A stretch of DNA of 64,000 nt from JAXLVB01 sp046329195 (GTDB lineage: Bacteria > Bacteroidota > Bacteroidia > Cytophagales > Spirosomataceae). Numbering within the stretch: position 1 is the stretch's first letter; each line of letters opens with the position of its first letter. The notes beneath the pieces were generated by a model. That model saw only the letters and a list, made by a program, of their open reading frames with translations. It did not search any database and was not told the DNA's origin. Position numbers and translations under genes: made by a program. Where the stretch lies: the NCBI GenBank assembly GCA_046329195.1, contig JAXLVB010000002.1, positions 372,001 through 436,000 on the forward strand, given 5' to 3'. Below, piece by piece: positions 8,525 to 16,907 of the stretch.

Positions 8525-9376
8525 ATGAAAAAGTTAACCAAAACCCTCTTGATGATTACTATCGTAGCCTTAGCCGCTTGTAAAAAAGAAGATACCGTTA
8601 GCCCAACGCCTACCAACTCACAACCCGATTATAGCACTCAAGCAATCGTAAGTACCGAATCATCGGTGGCTACAGCTTTGATGTATGACATGGTAGTAAC
8701 CGTAGATGATGCGATGGATGCCAACCTCGACGGCGTGCCTAACGCCCGTATTGCGGCTTCTTGCGGTACAGTGAAACTTGACAAGGCCAGTAAATCGGTG
8801 AGTATAGACTACGGAACAGGCTGCGAGAGCCGTACTGGCACCCAAAAGAGAGGAAAGATTACGGTAAAATACGAAGGCGACCCCAAAGTAGGGGCTGGAC
8901 AGACCTGGGCTGTAACGTTTGAGAACTACGCTATTGATACGTATTCAATCAACGGCTCAGCTGCCGTAGAATACGTGTACAAAAAAGAGTCAAATGGTTT
9001 TCAAGCTACTATAAAAAGTGCTTCGCTGACAGTGTCGGATGGACAAAAGGGCTTGACAATGAGTGATATGAGCCTGACGGCCTTGATTACACTCGGGGCG
9101 AAACTCAAAGACAACAGCGACAACGAAACGAAGGTGTCGGGTAGTATGAAAGGCAAGTATTCGGACGGAAAAGAATTTACAGCCGAGATTACGAACGAAC
9201 TGGTGTTTAAGGGAACATGTACTGAGGCGAAAAACTACATTCCTACTCAGGGAATTCTGAAAGCTACCGTTTCGGCCTTGACTACCTCAGTAGATTTCTC
9301 AACAGGAACGGGCGATTGTAACAAAACCGTAAAAATAACGTACCCCAACGGTAGTACCGAAACGAAAGATTTATAA
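8525..9376 (+). CDS. Lipoprotein of unknown function
   Basis: A 283-residue predicted lipoprotein. From the ATG at 8525 (MKKLTKTLLMI) a lipoprotein signal peptide ends at the lipobox ALAAC, with the acylated cysteine followed by KKEDT; this charged tail can direct surface exposure in Bacteroidota, though that is uncertain. An in-frame ATG nine bases earlier would give MSTMKK but adds nothing to the signal peptide. The mature part is rich in Thr, Ser and Lys with alternating beta-like stretches and two separated cysteine pairs (SCGTV/GTGCES and GTCTE/GDCNK). I do not recognise the family. It is divergent from the LytS/LytR pair and shares the repeat-bearing upstream region, so it is a candidate target of that system. 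Confidence 0.75.
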   Translation: MKKLTKTLLMITIVALAACKKEDTVSPTPTNSQPDYSTQAIVSTESSVATALMYDMVVTVDDAMDANLDGVPNARIAASCGTVKLDKASKSVSIDYGTGCESRTGTQKRGKITVKYEGDPKVGAGQTWAVTFENYAIDTYSINGSAAVEYVYKKESNGFQATIKSASLTVSDGQKGLTMSDMSLTALITLGAKLKDNSDNETKVSGSMKGKYSDGKEFTAEITNELVFKGTCTEAKNYIPTQGILKATVSALTTSVDFSTGTGDCNKTVKITYPNGSTETKDL

Positions 9377-9390
9377 TTTTAAGCCATCAT

Positions 9391-9424
9391 ATCAGCGCAG
9401 TCTCTTTGCGGGTATTGCGCTGAT
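9391..9424. terminator. Weak hairpin between lipoprotein and hydroxylase genes
   Basis: Arms 9391-9399 and 9416-9424 pair over 9 bp with a 16-base loop. No T-tract follows, so it may be a weak terminator or a processing element instead of a full stop. Confidence 0.35.
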
Positions 9425-9442
9425 TACTATCATGTTATCGTC

Positions 9443-10267
9443 ATGGAAAAGCAAGTAGTCAGTGGAAGTGTCGCCTTTGTGGTGATGATGATTATTCAAG
9501 CGCTACGCTATGTCATCATTGCTGGAAGCATGTATGTGTTGTTTTATGTGTGGAAACGAAGAACCTGGTTTCATCGTAAAATTCAACAGAAGTACCCCCA
9601 ATACCGTGAAATGCGCCGTGAAATCGCCTATTCAATCTCGACAATGTTTATTTTTGGAGGAATTGGCTATGGGGTTTTTATGCTACGTCAAGCTGGATAC
9701 ACCCAATTTTATACCGAAGTTGCTACCTACGGCTGGGGCTATTTGATAGTAAGTTTTGTCTTGTTGGCTTTGGTACATGACACTTGGTTTTATTGGACTC
9801 ACCGCCTCATGCACCACCCCAAATTATTCCCCATCTTTCACAAAGTACATCATCTCTCACACAATCCATCTCCCTGGGCTGCTTTTGCTTTTCATCCCAC
9901 CGAGGCCATTGTAGAAGCTGGTTTTTTGCCGATTGCGGTATTGTTGTTTCCAGTGCATCGGTATGCCATATTTACCTTTATGCTGTTTATGATGGTGCTC
10001 AATGTACTGGGTCATACAGGATTTGAGTTTTATCCCAAGGGTTTTACCAAACATTGGTTAGGTAAGTGGTTCAACACCCCTACACACCATAACATGCACC
10101 ACCGATTCGGTAAAGGTAATTATAGCCTGTATTTTAACCTTTGGGATCGCATCATGGGAACTAACCACCGCTTGTACGATGCTACTTTCGAGGAAGTACT
10201 GAGCCGAGAAACGGATACTGATCGTAGTTTTACGTCCGAAAACAAATGGGTAGATGTAGCCAAGTAA
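9443..10267 (+). CDS. Fatty acid hydroxylase / sterol desaturase family membrane protein
   Basis: Integral membrane di-iron oxygenase of PF04116, 274 residues. Hydrophobic segments fall at about 8-34, 53-72, 82-105 and 145-185. The eight-histidine signature is complete: HDTWFYWTHRLMHH, HKVHHLSHNP and THHNMHHRFG. Family members hydroxylate or desaturate fatty acyl chains, sterols or carotenoids; the substrate here cannot be read from sequence. It follows the lipoprotein gene on the same strand after 66 bases with a weak hairpin between them. A strong hairpin follows its stop. Confidence 0.88.
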   Translation: MEKQVVSGSVAFVVMMIIQALRYVIIAGSMYVLFYVWKRRTWFHRKIQQKYPQYREMRREIAYSISTMFIFGGIGYGVFMLRQAGYTQFYTEVATYGWGYLIVSFVLLALVHDTWFYWTHRLMHHPKLFPIFHKVHHLSHNPSPWAAFAFHPTEAIVEAGFLPIAVLLFPVHRYAIFTFMLFMMVLNVLGHTGFEFYPKGFTKHWLGKWFNTPTHHNMHHRFGKGNYSLYFNLWDRIMGTNHRLYDATFEEVLSRETDTDRSFTSENKWVDVAK

Positions 10268-10272
10268 TGTAC

Positions 10273-10315
10273 AAACTCTGCTCACTGTCATGGTACAAGA
10301 CGGTAAGCAGAGTTT
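10273..10315. terminator. Terminator between convergent genes at 10.3 kb
   Basis: Arms 10273-10282 and 10306-10315 form a 10-bp stem (AAACTCTGCT / AGCAGAGTTT) with T residues after it on the plus strand. It lies just past the hydroxylase stop at 10267 and just past the end of the minus-strand gene at 10334, so it can serve both. Confidence 0.6.
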
Positions 10316-10333
10316 TGCTTATATTCACAGGAT

Positions 10334-11578
10334 TTAGCGTTTCTTAACCGGAAGCGGCTTCTTCACAATCTCTCGCATGGTGGTGGTAGGTTTCAAGAAA
10401 TTAAAATTCCCCCAAAAAGTATCGTCGTAGCGATACCCTCCTTTGGCAAAGTTTTCGGTGCTCTGAAGGTGCTCGTCGGGGCGAATGGCAGGGTTAAACT
10501 TGAGGGCGATGTCGTTGGTGACAAAGGCTAAGTGTAATGATGCAAATGCTTGAAAATCTTTGCCTTGCTTCAAATTAGCTTCTAATAACAGTTGTGAATC
10601 TTGCAAATACCATTTGCCATTAAATGGGTGATACTGATAATGTGCGGCAACTCGCTTTACCTCTGTTTTTAGCCCTCCAAACACACTCTTGAAGGTTCCT
10701 TTTACCACATCTTTGAGCCCTTCGGGGGTAAATTCATACTCAATTCGCACGATAGCTCTACTGACACTGTCCACATAGATAGTTCCTTGGCGAGCCGCCT
10801 TGACTTTTTTGCTGACAGGTCCAAAATGAAATACAAATACAGGCTTATTGTTGAATGTACTTAGCAAGGAGTCGAGCGTGTAATCGTAGTCGTCAAAATT
10901 TTTCCCTTCCAAATATTCAGGAATCGCCACCTCCATGCTATGACTTACGATGGATGGCCCATTCCCAAAGCCAAACTCCGCAAGTTCGGTGGTAAAGTCT
11001 GTTTTTTCGTAAGTACGCCCTTTGATGAGTTTGATTTTTTCGGCCATAAAATCGTCAGGTATTTTTTCGGGCGGGGTCGGGTTCTTTTCTACTTTTAGCA
11101 GTGCCTCCGCAATTTTGACATAGAGTGAGTCTCGCCAAAGCGTTTCTTGATAAAAGCCCGAGAGCATAAACGGCTGCATTTGATAATTGGCCTTCACCCG
11201 AAACAGCGCATCGGCTACCATTTTTTTGGGGCTAACATGATGCGTAAAGGCCGTGTCTAGTTGCACTCGGCTCAATGCCTGCATCCAAATGGTATCGGCT
11301 TGCCCTGTTGTAAAATTAGCTATTTTTTTGAGACTATTTTGATAACCTAATATCACTATCATTAAGCTATCTTGTTGATTAATAACAGGATACTTAAGTG
11401 TGAATTCTCCCTGTTCATTTGCCATGGTGCTGATGCTTTTGCCCTGAACGTGTACATATGCATGTGCCAGTGGTTGCTGGGTTGATTTATCAAAAATTTT
11501 CCCCTGTAACGTGTTGATACTTTGGCCAATCGTAGGCACATAAACCATGAAAAGGATGAATGAAAACAGAGTACGCAT
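10334..11578 (-). CDS. Secreted carboxypeptidase-regulatory-like domain protein
   Basis: From the ATG at 11578 (MRTLFSFILFMVYVPTIGQ) the product has a signal peptide and about 414 residues. The mature N-terminus (LQGKIFDKSTQQPLAHAYVHVQGKSISTMANEQGEF) is a CarboxypepD_reg-like beta-sandwich, as found on SusC proteins and many Bacteroidota envelope proteins. The remainder is a beta-rich region of unknown function in which I recognise no catalytic motif. The frame could extend to 11695 but the extra residues do not form a signal peptide. Probably periplasmic or outer-membrane associated. It is transcribed alone, convergent with the hydroxylase and divergent from the Lys-rich protein. Confidence 0.75.
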   Translation of the reverse strand: MRTLFSFILFMVYVPTIGQSINTLQGKIFDKSTQQPLAHAYVHVQGKSISTMANEQGEFTLKYPVINQQDSLMIVILGYQNSLKKIANFTTGQADTIWMQALSRVQLDTAFTHHVSPKKMVADALFRVKANYQMQPFMLSGFYQETLWRDSLYVKIAEALLKVEKNPTPPEKIPDDFMAEKIKLIKGRTYEKTDFTTELAEFGFGNGPSIVSHSMEVAIPEYLEGKNFDDYDYTLDSLLSTFNNKPVFVFHFGPVSKKVKAARQGTIYVDSVSRAIVRIEYEFTPEGLKDVVKGTFKSVFGGLKTEVKRVAAHYQYHPFNGKWYLQDSQLLLEANLKQGKDFQAFASLHLAFVTNDIALKFNPAIRPDEHLQSTENFAKGGYRYDDTFWGNFNFLKPTTTMREIVKKPLPVKKR

Positions 11579-11724
11579 AATTGGAAACGGTATGTAGCAA
11601 AAGGATGCAGACCTAATACGACCGTGATAAAAAAATATTTTTGCAAAACGGTAAACTATTTCTAACTTTTCCGTCTCAAGTATTGGAAACCACAAACATC
11701 ATTCCACAAATAACAATTACCACA

Positions 11725-12327
11725 ATGAAAAAACTGTTTGCGTTGCTCGCCTTGTGCTGCACACTTTTGTTTGTTTCGGACGTTTACGCCCAGTCTGCTG
11801 ACAAGAAAGAGAAAAAAGAAAAGAAGGAGAAGGTAAAAGACAAAGCCGAAGACAAGAAAGACAAGAAGGAAGACAAAAAAGATAAGAAAGAAGACAAGAA
11901 AGACAAGAAGGAAGATAAAAAAGATAAGAAGGAGGACAAGAAAGATAAGAAAGAAGACAAGGCTGATGCCAAAAAAGACGGTGGTAAGAAAGATAAGCTA
12001 GAGGATAAAGCCGATAAGAAAGAAGATAAAAAAGATAAGAAGGAGGACAAGAAGGATAAGAAGGAAGATAAAAAAGACAAGAAAGAAGATGTGAAGGACA
12101 AGAAAGAGGATAAAAAAGATAAGGCTGACAAGAAAGTCTCTAAAAAAGACGATGATGGCAAAGAGGCCGATGTAGCAACTCGTAAAAAAATGGCGGGTGC
12201 TGACCGCACCATTGGCAAAGACGACAAAGGTCGTACGATCTATTTGGGGCCAAAAGGTGGTCAGTATTACATCAATTCAAACGGTAACAAAACCTATTTG
12301 GATGCTGACAAAAAATTGAAGCAATAA
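11725..12327 (+). CDS. Secreted Lys/Asp/Glu-rich repeat protein with C-terminal PBCV basic-adaptor-like domain
   Basis: From the ATG at 11725 (MKKLFALLALC) a signal peptide ending at VYAQ precedes about 125 residues built almost wholly from KKED and KKDKKED units, highly charged and probably unstructured or a single helix. The last 40 residues, GRTIYLGPKGGQYYINSNGN plus KTYL, resemble the short PBCV-specific basic adaptor domain seen in many bacterial and viral proteins. Total 200 residues. The frame extends upstream to 11641 but without a signal peptide. A -7-like box TATTTTTG lies at 11636-11643. Function unknown; exported and strongly cationic, it could bind polyanions at the cell surface. 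The antisense frame across it is an artefact of the repeats. Confidence 0.8.
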   Translation: MKKLFALLALCCTLLFVSDVYAQSADKKEKKEKKEKVKDKAEDKKDKKEDKKDKKEDKKDKKEDKKDKKEDKKDKKEDKADAKKDGGKKDKLEDKADKKEDKKDKKEDKKDKKEDKKDKKEDVKDKKEDKKDKADKKVSKKDDDGKEADVATRKKMAGADRTIGKDDKGRTIYLGPKGGQYYINSNGNKTYLDADKKLKQ

Positions 12328-12344
12328 GGCTTCAGTTAGTACAT

Positions 12345-12386
12345 AAACAAAAAGGTGTTTCTTCAACGAGAAACACCTTTTTGTTT
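12345..12386. terminator. Strong bidirectional terminator
   Basis: Arms 12345-12362 and 12369-12386 are exact complements over 18 bp with a 6-base loop; A- and T-rich ends flank the GGTGTTTCT core. It sits between the stop of the plus-strand Lys-rich gene (12327) and the end of the minus-strand GH43-like gene (12398). Confidence 0.85.
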
Positions 12387-12397
12387 ATCAGTGCAGG

Positions 12398-13327
12398 TTA
12401 GTGCTTCAAAGCATCCAGAAAGCGTTGAAATTCTTTTTCAGACACTTCAAAAATAGTACCGTGCCGAATCCCATTCGGTAGTTCAATTTGCTCCGAAATA
12501 TCGGTCCATGTTTTGAAATCTTGGGTTTGCATAGCACCATATTTGTGGCGAGTATATTCGTCAAAATACACTGTCCAGTTCGGGCCGAGTTTGACCAGCG
12601 TAGGGCCTTCTACCCAACTACGAGTAAAAGGAGTCGAAGCCGCCGAAAAGCCCTTTGATAGGTCTGGAGAGGTAGCAACTTTCAAGTTTTTCTGAGCAGG
12701 ATTTTTGGTCTCGTCTTTCAAAATCATGAAAAACTGCCCTTTTTCTTGCACAATCGTAGCGTCAATGACATTGAAACCAGGGTCATAAAAAAGAGTAGTA
12801 GGGCTAAACGTCTGGAAATCTTTAGTACGAGTACAATACATTCGGTGGTTGTATTTACCATCGCCTCCTTCTTGCCCTTGAGCAAATCTCCCCGGGATGG
12901 TAGTTGCCCAGAAAATCAAGTATTCTTTATGGGCTTTGTCATAAATGAGTTCGGGCGCCCAGCAGTTGAGCGCCTCCGCTTCGTGTTCCATGACGGGGAT
13001 GTAGCGTTGCTCAGACCAATGCACCAAGTCGCTCGACTCGGCATAGCCGATGCCTTTGGCATTCCACGAAACCGTCCAAACCATCCGAAACAGACCATTG
13101 GTAGGGTCTCGGAGAATACACGGGTCACGCATTAGTTTGTCTTTACTAACGGTAGGGTAGAGCAACGAACTATCGCCTTTTAATGATTTCCAATGAAGCC
13201 CGTCGGTGCTATGCGCTAAATGAAGACCATCTTGACCATTGTTTTTGAAATAAGAAAACAAATAGTGCTTGGTTTGAGCGCAAAGCGGACTTAGAGTCAG
13301 TAACCAAAGTGCTAATATAATACGCAT
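12398..13327 (-). CDS. Secreted glycoside hydrolase family 43-like protein
   Basis: 309 residues with a signal peptide (MRIILALWLLTLSPLCAQ) and a five-bladed beta-propeller pattern of the GH43/GH62 type. Blade motifs include MRDPCILRD (about 66-74), CWAPELIYD (122-130), DATIV (189-193) and a candidate acid in SWVEGPTL. Relatives hydrolyse arabinofuranosyl or xylosyl linkages in plant polysaccharides or are non-catalytic. The usual N-terminal catalytic base Asp of GH43 is not obvious, so activity is unproven. Probably periplasmic or surface located. It is a single gene convergent with the Lys-rich protein. Confidence 0.75.
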   Translation of the reverse strand: MRIILALWLLTLSPLCAQTKHYLFSYFKNNGQDGLHLAHSTDGLHWKSLKGDSSLLYPTVSKDKLMRDPCILRDPTNGLFRMVWTVSWNAKGIGYAESSDLVHWSEQRYIPVMEHEAEALNCWAPELIYDKAHKEYLIFWATTIPGRFAQGQEGGDGKYNHRMYCTRTKDFQTFSPTTLFYDPGFNVIDATIVQEKGQFFMILKDETKNPAQKNLKVATSPDLSKGFSAASTPFTRSWVEGPTLVKLGPNWTVYFDEYTRHKYGAMQTQDFKTWTDISEQIELPNGIRHGTIFEVSEKEFQRFLDALKH

Positions 13328-13716
13328 TGTTATGGGGGTTTAGGTAGCAAGATAGGGAATAATGTAGTAAACACTATGAGCCAAAAACAGAAAATACCAC
13401 CCAAATTGGTGGGTTTTACCAAATAGGCAAACCAGGTACCTTTACATCAGATTCATTTTAAATGAAAATCACGGTAAACCGTTAGTAAAAATCACGGTAA
13501 ACAGGGATGGAATCCAGAAAATGCAAAAGATATTTTTGTACTCAATAAAATTGAATGAGTAGGCGCCGATTAGCCGCAGTCATAGGGCATACATGTCCAT
13601 ATAGAATCAAAGGTTATTAGGACATACCATACATTTGAATCGAAGGGTTGGTACTGACCGAGTCTGGCTCAAAAAACCATAGAATATATGGTTGAAGATA
13701 GTTCAAACCCTCAAGC
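13328..13716. other. Intergenic region upstream of the 13.7-15.1 kb unknown genes
   Basis: No gene seen. It contains a 15-base direct repeat (13465-13479 and 13488-13502) and a TATTTTTG -7-like box at 13531-13538, both listed separately. The remainder shows only short stop-ridden frames. Confidence 0.5.
13465..13538 (+). promoter_or_regulatory. Candidate promoter with 15-base direct repeats
   Basis: AAAATCACGGTAAAC occurs exactly twice, at 13465-13479 and 13488-13502, 23 bp apart start to start. A box matching the Bacteroidota -7 consensus (TATTTTTG) follows at 13531-13538; a TTG -33 element at the right distance is not seen. The layout looks like a regulator-bound promoter for the small unknown genes downstream. 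Confidence 0.4.
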
Positions 13717-13839
13717 ATGAGCCATTACAAATTTAGAATTGCTGATTTTGGAGGTCTCCCGCAGAATAAAGCACTTGTTATAAATCCAACAGCAACCACA
13801 ACTACTAATGGCGGCTTTTGGGAGGTGACGGTTCTCTAA
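13717..13839 (+). CDS. Possible 40-residue protein
   Basis: An ATG frame encodes MSHYKFRIADFGG..., 40 residues, ending in WEVTVL. It ends 22 bases before the next gene on the same strand. No signal peptide, membrane segment or known motif. The composition is plausible for a small beta-rich peptide, but the length is within chance expectation; kept because of its tight spacing to the downstream pair and the candidate promoter upstream. Confidence 0.35.
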   Translation: MSHYKFRIADFGGLPQNKALVINPTATTTTNGGFWEVTVL

Positions 13840-13861
13840 TCATCTTATCTCTTACAAAACG

Positions 13862-14452
13862 ATGAAAATCTTTTCAAGAAATTTTACACTAGAAGATTTG
13901 CTTCTCTACATCGTTTGCATGGGCTTACTGTGCTTTGTAGGGAGCTATTTTTGGGAGGTAACTACAAACCTTAAAGGAGAACTGAATGCCCAAGAAATGA
14001 AGCAACTCAATCAGTTAGCCATACAGCCCACTCCAAATGCACAAGACAATGTGGACAATAACTATTTTCGAGCGCAGCTTCAGTTGATTTATAAGCAATA
14101 CGATTTTCGTAATAAGTATATACAAATAGGGGCTGTTATCAAATTCTCCGGCTTTTTGGTAGGAGCCTTACTCAGTATTCTGGGCATGATGGTAGTTGTC
14201 AGAGGAGTCAGAACGGGGGTTTTTGATGTAGAAGCCTCTGCCTACGAAAACGCTAGGGTTAAACTCACATCGAGTTCTCCTGGTATCTTTTTAGTTTTTG
14301 CCGGAACACTTATCATTATATCTACCATTGTTAGAGGGTTTGAAACTTCAACCACTGACATAAACATCAACTACCCAGGCGTGCAAAAAAGCACGAACGA
14401 AATACCGCTTGATAGTGTAATGAATCAAATATCTTCGCCCAAAATGCCATGA
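13862..14452 (+). CDS. Three-TM membrane protein of unknown function
   Basis: 196 residues with hydrophobic segments at about 12-32, 89-113 and 139-158. Between the first two lies a polar stretch of about 55 residues rich in Gln and Asn. I do not recognise the family. Its last four bases ATGA overlap the start of the next gene, so translation of the two is probably coupled, and the products likely act together in the envelope. The pair is more A/T-rich than its neighbours to the eye and may be a recent acquisition. Confidence 0.7.
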   Translation: MKIFSRNFTLEDLLLYIVCMGLLCFVGSYFWEVTTNLKGELNAQEMKQLNQLAIQPTPNAQDNVDNNYFRAQLQLIYKQYDFRNKYIQIGAVIKFSGFLVGALLSILGMMVVVRGVRTGVFDVEASAYENARVKLTSSSPGIFLVFAGTLIIISTIVRGFETSTTDININYPGVQKSTNEIPLDSVMNQISSPKMP

Positions 14453-15090
14453 AAACTTCTCTCTTACTTGTGTTCAGCTTTTTATTGATTCAAGCTGCTC
14501 AGGGGCAATGCCCTACCTGCCCTGCCACCAAACAACTCGTTTGTGTGCCGCCTAACTTTAAAGAATTATTAAAAAATATACAAACAAAGCTCTCAAATTT
14601 TGAAGGTAAGGCAGATCGCCCTGCTACTAATTCATTGGCCAATGAAATAAAAATGTTGAATGATTTACAACAAGAAGTGTCGCTGACTAGTGGCAGTAGC
14701 ACTAATACACCCCAAACGTATAAAATGATTGTAAGGGGAGATATAAGTTTACCGATTCTTTTAGAAAGCAATACGCCCGACTTTCCATATCCACACCTTG
14801 TGGTCATCATCCGAAAAGCCAGCATAGCGGCAGGCACAAACCAAGAAAACCTATTGAACCTACAAGTTGGAGAAGCTACGTGGCTTGACCGACCTATTGG
14901 CAGTCAAGAACCTGATAGGCTCATTATTAAATGGCCTGATGCGTTCAGAATGAATCTTACTGGGCTAACCTTGCAAAATACCACTACTTTTCCGCAGTTT
15001 TTGAAGAATTTAGCTAATGGTAGTAGCTATCAGGCTTTTATGATCTACAACAATTCTAATGGGAGCTTTATCGTTACTCAAATTTTGTAA
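14449..15090 (+). CDS. Secreted protein of unknown function
   Basis: 213 residues beginning with a signal peptide (MKTSLLLVFSFLLIQAAQG), after which comes a Cys-rich segment CPTCPATKQLVC, then a helix-prone region and a beta-rich C-terminal half. No family recognised. The start overlaps the preceding membrane-protein gene by four bases. The exported location and coupling suggest a two-component envelope unit with that membrane protein. Confidence 0.7.
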   Translation: MKTSLLLVFSFLLIQAAQGQCPTCPATKQLVCVPPNFKELLKNIQTKLSNFEGKADRPATNSLANEIKMLNDLQQEVSLTSGSSTNTPQTYKMIVRGDISLPILLESNTPDFPYPHLVVIIRKASIAAGTNQENLLNLQVGEATWLDRPIGSQEPDRLIIKWPDAFRMNLTGLTLQNTTTFPQFLKNLANGSSYQAFMIYNNSNGSFIVTQIL

Positions 15091-15201
15091 AGACAATTAC
15101 GCCAAGCCACAGTCCATTATTCTTCTTCTATCGGCTAATCTCACCGAGTTAGTTTATAAAATCGTCTCGAGCAACCAAGTCAGTTGGGTTACTAAAAATA
15201 G

Positions 15202-15246
15202 TCCCGCAAGGTTTTCAAAATCTGTAGATTCGTAAACCTTGCGGGA
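15202..15246 (-). terminator. Terminator of pckA (CCGCAAGG family hairpin)
   Basis: Arms 15202-15214 and 15234-15246 pair over 13 bp (TCCCGCAAGGTTT / AAACCTTGCGGGA). It begins 12 bases past the pckA stop at 15258, and on the minus strand is followed by a T-rich stretch. Second member of the hairpin family also seen at 294 and 58193. Confidence 0.75.
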
Positions 15247-15257
15247 TTAAAATAACC

Positions 15258-16874
15258 TTACCGTACCATCGGCGCTCCTGCCAAAATCTCTTCGTTGGCA
15301 AAGGCAGCGTACTGCTCAAAATTCTTTTTGAACGAAAGGGCTAACTCAAGTGCCTGCGCATCATAAGCTGCTGAATCAGCCCATGTTTCACGAGGGTTTA
15401 ACACACTGACAGGCACATGGGGGCATGTCTCAGGGATGAGTACGCCAAAAATGGGGTGTTGAGTATAGTTTACATTGTCTAAATCTCCGTTGAGAGCAGC
15501 CGTAATCATGGCACGAGTGTAGTCTAGCTTCATGCGTGAGCCTACGCCATATTCACCGCCTGTCCAACCTGTGTTAATGAGCCATACATTTACTTGGTGT
15601 TCGGTCATTTTTTCGCCTAACAATTCAGCATAGCGAGTAGGATGTAACGGCATGAATGCAGCGCCAAAACAAGCCGAAAACGTTGGTTTTGGTTCTTTGA
15701 TGCCCATTTCGGTACCTGCCAACTTTGAGGTAAAGCCCGAAATAAAGTGATACATCGCTTGTCCTTTGGTCAGTTTAGCAATCGGTGGCAATACGCCAAA
15801 GGCATCGGCGGTTAAGAAGAAGATATTTTTAGGATTTCCGCCACGACCACCTTTCAGTGCATTCTCGATATAATGAATCGGGTACGCTGTACGGGTGTTT
15901 TCAGTGACACGTTGGTCGGCATAGTTGACGTCGTCGGTTCCGGGGAAGAAGCGAGTGTTTTCCAAAATAGTACCGTAGTGAATAGCATCGTAGATTTCGG
16001 GTTCAGAGCCACGAGTCAGGTTAACAACCTTAGCATAGCAGCCTCCTTCAAAGTTGAAAACGCCATCTTCGGCCCAGCCGTGCTCGTCGTCACCTATGAG
16101 CTTGCGGTTGGGGTCTGCCGACAGGGTTGTTTTGCCTGTTCCAGACAAACCAAAGAAGATAGCCGTATCACCAGCTTTGCCCATATTTGCCGAGCAGTGC
16201 ATCGAAAGCACGTTGTGTTTAACCGGAAGCAAGTAGTTCAGTACCGAAAATACCCCTTTTTTCATTTCGCCTGCATAGGCTGTTCCTCCAATCAGAATCA
16301 CTCGTTTGGTCAAATTCAGAATCGCAAAGTTTTCGTGCCGAGTACCATCCATAGCAGGGTCAGCTTTAAATTCTGGAACACAAATGATGGTAAAGTTCGG
16401 GATGAAATGTTCTAACTCTGCTACTGACGGACGGATGAATAGGTTGTAACAGAACAAGTTATGCCAAGCCAAGGTGTTGACCACACACAGATTAAGCCGA
16501 TACGTAGGGTTGGCCCCTGCATAGGCATAGCGCACATATACCTTCCGATTTTCTAAGAAAGTCAACATTTTTTGATGAAGCGCATCAAATTTAGCCTCAT
16601 CAAAAGGAATATTAATATCACCCCACGAAACGGTGTCAGCAGTGGTTTCGTCTTGCACGATGAAGCGGTCTTGTGGCGAACGCCCTGTGAATTGACCCGT
16701 GTCACACATCAAGGCTCGGGTGCTGGTGAGCACGCCTTCTCCATTCAAAATGGCTTGCTCAATGAGCTCGTCTGGTGTTTCTTGAAGGCGTACATCACTA
16801 AGACGGCCTAAACCTAAGTTTTGGAAATTTCGCTCATCTTGAGCGGTTCGTGGGCGCATTCGGAGGGTAGTCAT
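15258..16874 (-). CDS. pckA: Phosphoenolpyruvate carboxykinase (ATP)
   Basis: Converts oxaloacetate and ATP to phosphoenolpyruvate, ADP and CO2, the first step of gluconeogenesis. Visible are the substrate region GQFTGRSPQDRFIV, the kinase-1 P-loop GLSGTGKTTLSADP, kinase-2 GDDEHGWAEDGVFNFEGG with metal ligands, and the adenine-binding region near NTRTAYPIHYI. From the ATG at 16874 (MTTLRMRPR) it has 538 residues, typical of the ATP-dependent enzyme. A further 12 residues to 16910 are possible, but that start would lie at or upstream of the transcription start predicted from the -7 box at 16908-16915. A promoter matching the Bacteroidota consensus and an operator-like palindrome lie upstream. 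Confidence 0.96.
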   Translation of the reverse strand: MTTLRMRPRTAQDERNFQNLGLGRLSDVRLQETPDELIEQAILNGEGVLTSTRALMCDTGQFTGRSPQDRFIVQDETTADTVSWGDINIPFDEAKFDALHQKMLTFLENRKVYVRYAYAGANPTYRLNLCVVNTLAWHNLFCYNLFIRPSVAELEHFIPNFTIICVPEFKADPAMDGTRHENFAILNLTKRVILIGGTAYAGEMKKGVFSVLNYLLPVKHNVLSMHCSANMGKAGDTAIFFGLSGTGKTTLSADPNRKLIGDDEHGWAEDGVFNFEGGCYAKVVNLTRGSEPEIYDAIHYGTILENTRFFPGTDDVNYADQRVTENTRTAYPIHYIENALKGGRGGNPKNIFFLTADAFGVLPPIAKLTKGQAMYHFISGFTSKLAGTEMGIKEPKPTFSACFGAAFMPLHPTRYAELLGEKMTEHQVNVWLINTGWTGGEYGVGSRMKLDYTRAMITAALNGDLDNVNYTQHPIFGVLIPETCPHVPVSVLNPRETWADSAAYDAQALELALSFKKNFEQYAAFANEEILAGAPMVR

Positions 16875-16907
16875 GGTCTGAACGGTTAGTTGCCTGAGTT
16901 GATGATA

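Noticed and set aside
11784..12227. Long Ser/Phe/Leu-rich frame on the minus strand across the Lys-rich gene
   Set aside because: It is the mirror of the KKED repeats; no signal peptide or domain, and the plus-strand frame has a signal peptide and a domain.
13717..13839. Treating the 40-residue frame as a certain gene
   Set aside because: Kept in the list at low confidence only; length is close to chance expectation and no homologue is known to me.
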